Assembly: GCA_045602885.1 (NCBI GenBank)
Contig: JAZSCJ010000060.1
Span: 1 to 32,596, forward strand
From: JAJPXI01 sp045602885
GTDB taxonomy: Bacteria; Bacillota; Clostridia; Oscillospirales; Oscillospiraceae
Length of the DNA stretch: 32,596 bases
Reading direction: 5' to 3'
A program made the translations under genes and the position numbers. Under the pieces are notes generated by a model, which saw nothing but the letters and a program-made list of their open reading frames with translations, did no database searches and was not told the origin of the DNA. Below are positions 30,249 to 32,596 of the stretch, piece by piece (positions within the stretch are counted from its first letter, which is position 1; each line of letters opens with the position of its first letter).

Positions 30249-30827
30249 ATGAGTCGTACTGCTCAAATTACCCGTGAAACCAAAGAAACGCAAATTACCC
30301 TTGCCCTGAATCTGGACGGAGGAGAGGTCAAGATCGATACCGGAATCGGATTTTTCGATCACATGCTGACCGCCCTGGCCTTTTACGGCAAGTTTGGCCT
30401 GGAAGTGGCCGCCAAAGGCGATCTGCAGGTCGATGCTCACCACACGGTGGAGGATGTGGGTATCGTGCTGGGACAGGCTGTGCGTCAGGCTTTGGGCGAT
30501 AAGCTGGGCATCCGTCGGTTTGCCTCGGCCATGATTCCCATGGATGAGGCGCTGTGCCGGACGGCGCTTGATTTTTCCGGCCGTGCCTATCTGCACTTTG
30601 ATGCCGGGATGCCACAAGAGCGCATCGGGGAGTACGATTCCTGTCTGACCGAGGAGTTCATGCGTGCATTTGCCATGAACAGCGCTGCCACGCTGCACAT
30701 GTGCGCCCTTTACGGAAACAATGCCCACCACATCACCGAGGCACTGTTCAAATCGTTGGGTGTGTGCATCTGTGATGCGGCCCGGGTGACCGGTGAAGGG
30801 GTGACCTCCACCAAGGGAGTTTTGTAA
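30249..30827 (+). CDS. hisB: Imidazoleglycerol-phosphate dehydratase
   Basis: A manganese enzyme that dehydrates imidazole glycerol phosphate, 192 residues, the single-domain form without a phosphatase part. Metal-binding motifs DHMLT and HHTVEDVG are present, along with the family block GNNAHHITEALFK near the C terminus. The ATG at 30249 follows AAGGAGG (30231-30237) after 11 nt. It lies 23 bp after hisD and 2 bp before hisH. Confidence 0.96.
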   Translation: MSRTAQITRETKETQITLALNLDGGEVKIDTGIGFFDHMLTALAFYGKFGLEVAAKGDLQVDAHHTVEDVGIVLGQAVRQALGDKLGIRRFASAMIPMDEALCRTALDFSGRAYLHFDAGMPQERIGEYDSCLTEEFMRAFAMNSAATLHMCALYGNNAHHITEALFKSLGVCICDAARVTGEGVTSTKGVL

Positions 30828-30829
30828 GA

Positions 30830-31438
30830 ATGAGCGTGACCGCAATTGTAGATTACGGTGTCGGCAACTTGAAAAGTGTGACCAACGCCATGCAGTATCT
30901 GGGCTTGAAAACCTGCATCACCAGCGATGCCAACGAGTTGGAGCGTGCCGATGCCATCATCCTGCCCGGTGTGGGTGCGTTTCCCGACGCCGCGGAGAAG
31001 CTGCGTGCCCCCGGCTTGGACCGGGTCCTGCGCGCGCAGGCAGAAAAAAAGCCCATTTTGGGCATTTGCCTTGGAATGCAGCTGTTGTTTGACCGGGGCG
31101 AGGAAGTGCGCAACTGTGAGGGACTTGGCTTGGTCAGCGGAACGGTTGGCCGCATTGAAACCGAGTACAAGCTGCCGCACATCGGCTGGAATAGTCTGAA
31201 ATTCCAGAATGACAGCCCGATTTTCAAGGGGCTGGATGACGGCGCGTATGTGTACTTTGTGCACAGTTTCTGCGGCTATGCCGCTTCGGAAGCCAACGTG
31301 ATTGCTCGTACCGATTACGGCCCCTCGGTGGTGGCCGCAGTCAGCAGCGGAAATGTGTACGGCTGTCAGTTCCACCCGGAAAAAAGCGGGGAAACGGGAC
31401 TGGTTATTTTGAAAAACTTTGGGGAGCTGAACCAATGA
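30830..31438 (+). CDS. hisH: Imidazole glycerol phosphate synthase, glutaminase subunit
   Basis: A class I glutamine amidotransferase that supplies ammonia to HisF, 202 residues. The nucleophile Cys is in GICLGMQLLF and the His-Glu pair in FHPEKS. The N-terminal VDYGVGNLKSV is the family hallmark, and LPHIGWN is conserved. Its stop overlaps the hisA ATG by 4 nt. Confidence 0.96.
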   Translation: MSVTAIVDYGVGNLKSVTNAMQYLGLKTCITSDANELERADAIILPGVGAFPDAAEKLRAPGLDRVLRAQAEKKPILGICLGMQLLFDRGEEVRNCEGLGLVSGTVGRIETEYKLPHIGWNSLKFQNDSPIFKGLDDGAYVYFVHSFCGYAASEANVIARTDYGPSVVAAVSSGNVYGCQFHPEKSGETGLVILKNFGELNQ

Positions 31439-32157
31439 TTATTTTGCCTGCCATTGACATGAAGGACGGCGCTTGCGTCCGTCTGAAAAAGGGTGAGTTT
31501 TCCACCGCCCACAAGGTTGCCAACAACGCGCTGGAGACCGCAAAGATTTTTGCCGATTCCGGTGCTAAGTGGATCCACATGGTGGATCTGGACGGCGCCC
31601 GGGACGGTGTGCGCACCAATTTCCCCTATATTTACGAGGTCATTCAGAATTCCGGGCTGAATGTAGAGCTGGGCGGCGGAATCAAGAACGAGCTGGATGT
31701 TATCACCATTGGAGAATCCGGTGTTGCACGCTTTGTGATCGGTTCTGCTGCCGTGACCAATCCTCAGGCGGTCAAGTATGCCGTCAGTCGCTATGGCGAC
31801 AAGGTTGCTGTGGGCATCGACTGCTTGAACGGCAAGGTGCGCACCGCCGGCTGGGAAGAGGATTCCGGTCTGGACTATCTGGATTTTGCCCGTCAAGTGG
31901 AAGAAATGGGTGTAAAGACGATTATCTTTACGGACATTGCCAATGACGGAATGCTGTCCGGCCCAAATTTTGATCAGCTGGATGCGCTGCAAAAGGCGGT
32001 GGGCTGCAACATCATTGCCTCCGGCGGCGTGACCACGCTGGACGATGTCAAGCGTCTGCGTGACATGGGCGTGTATGGCGCAATCATCGGAAAGGCCTAT
32101 TACGCCGGAACGATTGATTTGGCGCAGGCGGTCAAGGAGGCTGGGGCGCAATGTTAG
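31435..32157 (+). CDS. hisA: Phosphoribosylformimino-5-aminoimidazole carboxamide ribotide isomerase
   Basis: A TIM-barrel isomerase (ProFAR isomerase), 240 residues. The first catalytic Asp is in PAIDMKDG and the second in FTDIANDGMLSGPN. The phosphate-binding glycines are in ELGGGIKN and ASGGVTTLDD. It starts in the hisH stop (ATGA), and its TAG overlaps the hisF start by 7 nt. Confidence 0.96.
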   Translation: MIILPAIDMKDGACVRLKKGEFSTAHKVANNALETAKIFADSGAKWIHMVDLDGARDGVRTNFPYIYEVIQNSGLNVELGGGIKNELDVITIGESGVARFVIGSAAVTNPQAVKYAVSRYGDKVAVGIDCLNGKVRTAGWEEDSGLDYLDFARQVEEMGVKTIIFTDIANDGMLSGPNFDQLDALQKAVGCNIIASGGVTTLDDVKRLRDMGVYGAIIGKAYYAGTIDLAQAVKEAGAQC

Positions 32158-32596
32158 CCAAGCGCATCATCCCCTGTCTGGATGTAAAAGATGGCCGGGT
32201 GGTAAAGGGTGTTAACTTTGTCAACATCCGGGACGCCGGAGATCCGGTGGAACTGGCCAAGTTTTACTCTGATCAGGGTGCCGATGAAATCGTTTTTCTG
32301 GATATTACCGCCACAAGCGATGACCGGGCCACCGTGGCCGACGTGGTAGAGCGCACCGCCAATCAGGTGTTTGTTCCCTTGACGGTGGGCGGCGGCATTC
32401 GCACGCTGGAGGATTTTCGCCTTTTGCTGCGGGCCGGGGCGGACAAGATCTCGGTCAATTCGGCCGCGGTATCCGATCCCACGCTGATTTCACGTGCTGC
32501 GGAGCGCTTTGGCTCTCAATGCGTGGTGCTGGCCATCGACGCGCGTCGCCGGGAAAACGGCACGTGGGAAGTAGTAGTGGCCGGTGGACGCAAAGC
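32151..32596 (+). CDS. hisF: Imidazole glycerol phosphate synthase, cyclase subunit (3' cut by window)
   Basis: Partner of HisH; closes the imidazole ring and releases AICAR. Only the first 148 codons are present. The first catalytic Asp is in IPCLDVKDGRVVKG and the second in VLAIDARR, with the phosphate-binding loop TVGGGIRT between them. The ATG overlaps the hisA stop, with AAGGAGG about 10 nt upstream. The frame remains open at the window end. Confidence 0.96.
   Translation, partial: MLAKRIIPCLDVKDGRVVKGVNFVNIRDAGDPVELAKFYSDQGADEIVFLDITATSDDRATVADVVERTANQVFVPLTVGGGIRTLEDFRLLLRAGADKISVNSAAVSDPTLISRAAERFGSQCVVLAIDARRRENGTWEVVVAGGRK

Overview
The window looks like chromosomal DNA of a moderately GC-rich, spore-forming Firmicute of class Clostridia, most likely in the Oscillospirales (Ruminococcaceae-like) group. 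The basis is gene content and order (tig-clpP-clpX-lon-engB, rbgA-rnhB-yraN, a spoIVF-like pair, a T-box leader), strong AGGAGG ribosome binding sites, frequent TTG/GTG starts and CCA-encoding tRNA genes. The genus cannot be fixed from sequence reading alone.

Layout. 1-1.7 kb: 3' part of the helicase gene pcrA. 1.7-3.9 kb: a minus-strand pair (3-methyladenine DNA glycosylase and a HAD phosphatase) divergent from an EamA transporter. 3.9-7.2 kb: a tryptophan T-box riboswitch (specifier UGG) ahead of a three-gene ABC transporter of the TrpXYZ type. 7.2-7.5 kb: two minus-strand tRNA-Ser genes with their own promoter and terminator. 7.7-10.2 kb: low-molecular-weight protein tyrosine phosphatase, an M23/M50 pair resembling SpoIVFA/SpoIVFB, and rplS. 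10.2-15.1 kb: an accessory block with an orphan chemoreceptor, a TVP38/DedA-type membrane protein, a decayed Rpn-family nuclease/transposase fragment, an S-layer-homology protein, a short exported protein and tRNA-Gly(CCC). 15.2-17.05 kb: the overlapping operon rbgA-rnhB-yraN. 17.1-19.3 kb: thrC and a metallophosphoesterase. 19.4-26.5 kb: a protein quality-control cluster (tig, clpP, clpX, a previously overlooked 27-codon membrane ORF, lon, engB), followed by a FAH-family enzyme. 27.2 kb to the end: a tightly overlapping histidine operon, hisZ-hisG (fused), hisD, hisB, hisH, hisA, hisF (cut by the window edge).

How the parts work together. The T-box senses uncharged tRNA-Trp and should release transcription of the tryptophan importer, whose proteins contain almost no tryptophan. 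Trigger factor, ClpXP and Lon form a folding and degradation cluster. The his genes cover most of the pathway from PRPP+ATP; hisC, hisI/hisE and hisN are not in the window.

The most unusual items are the HisZ-HisG fusion, a lysine-rich 17-residue repeat tail on trigger factor, the small membrane ORF plus structured leader between clpX and lon, a palindrome over the his promoter, an RNase HII with GAG in place of the usual GRG motif, and the ~5 kb accessory block separating rplS from rbgA. No CRISPR array, prophage or intact insertion sequence was seen.
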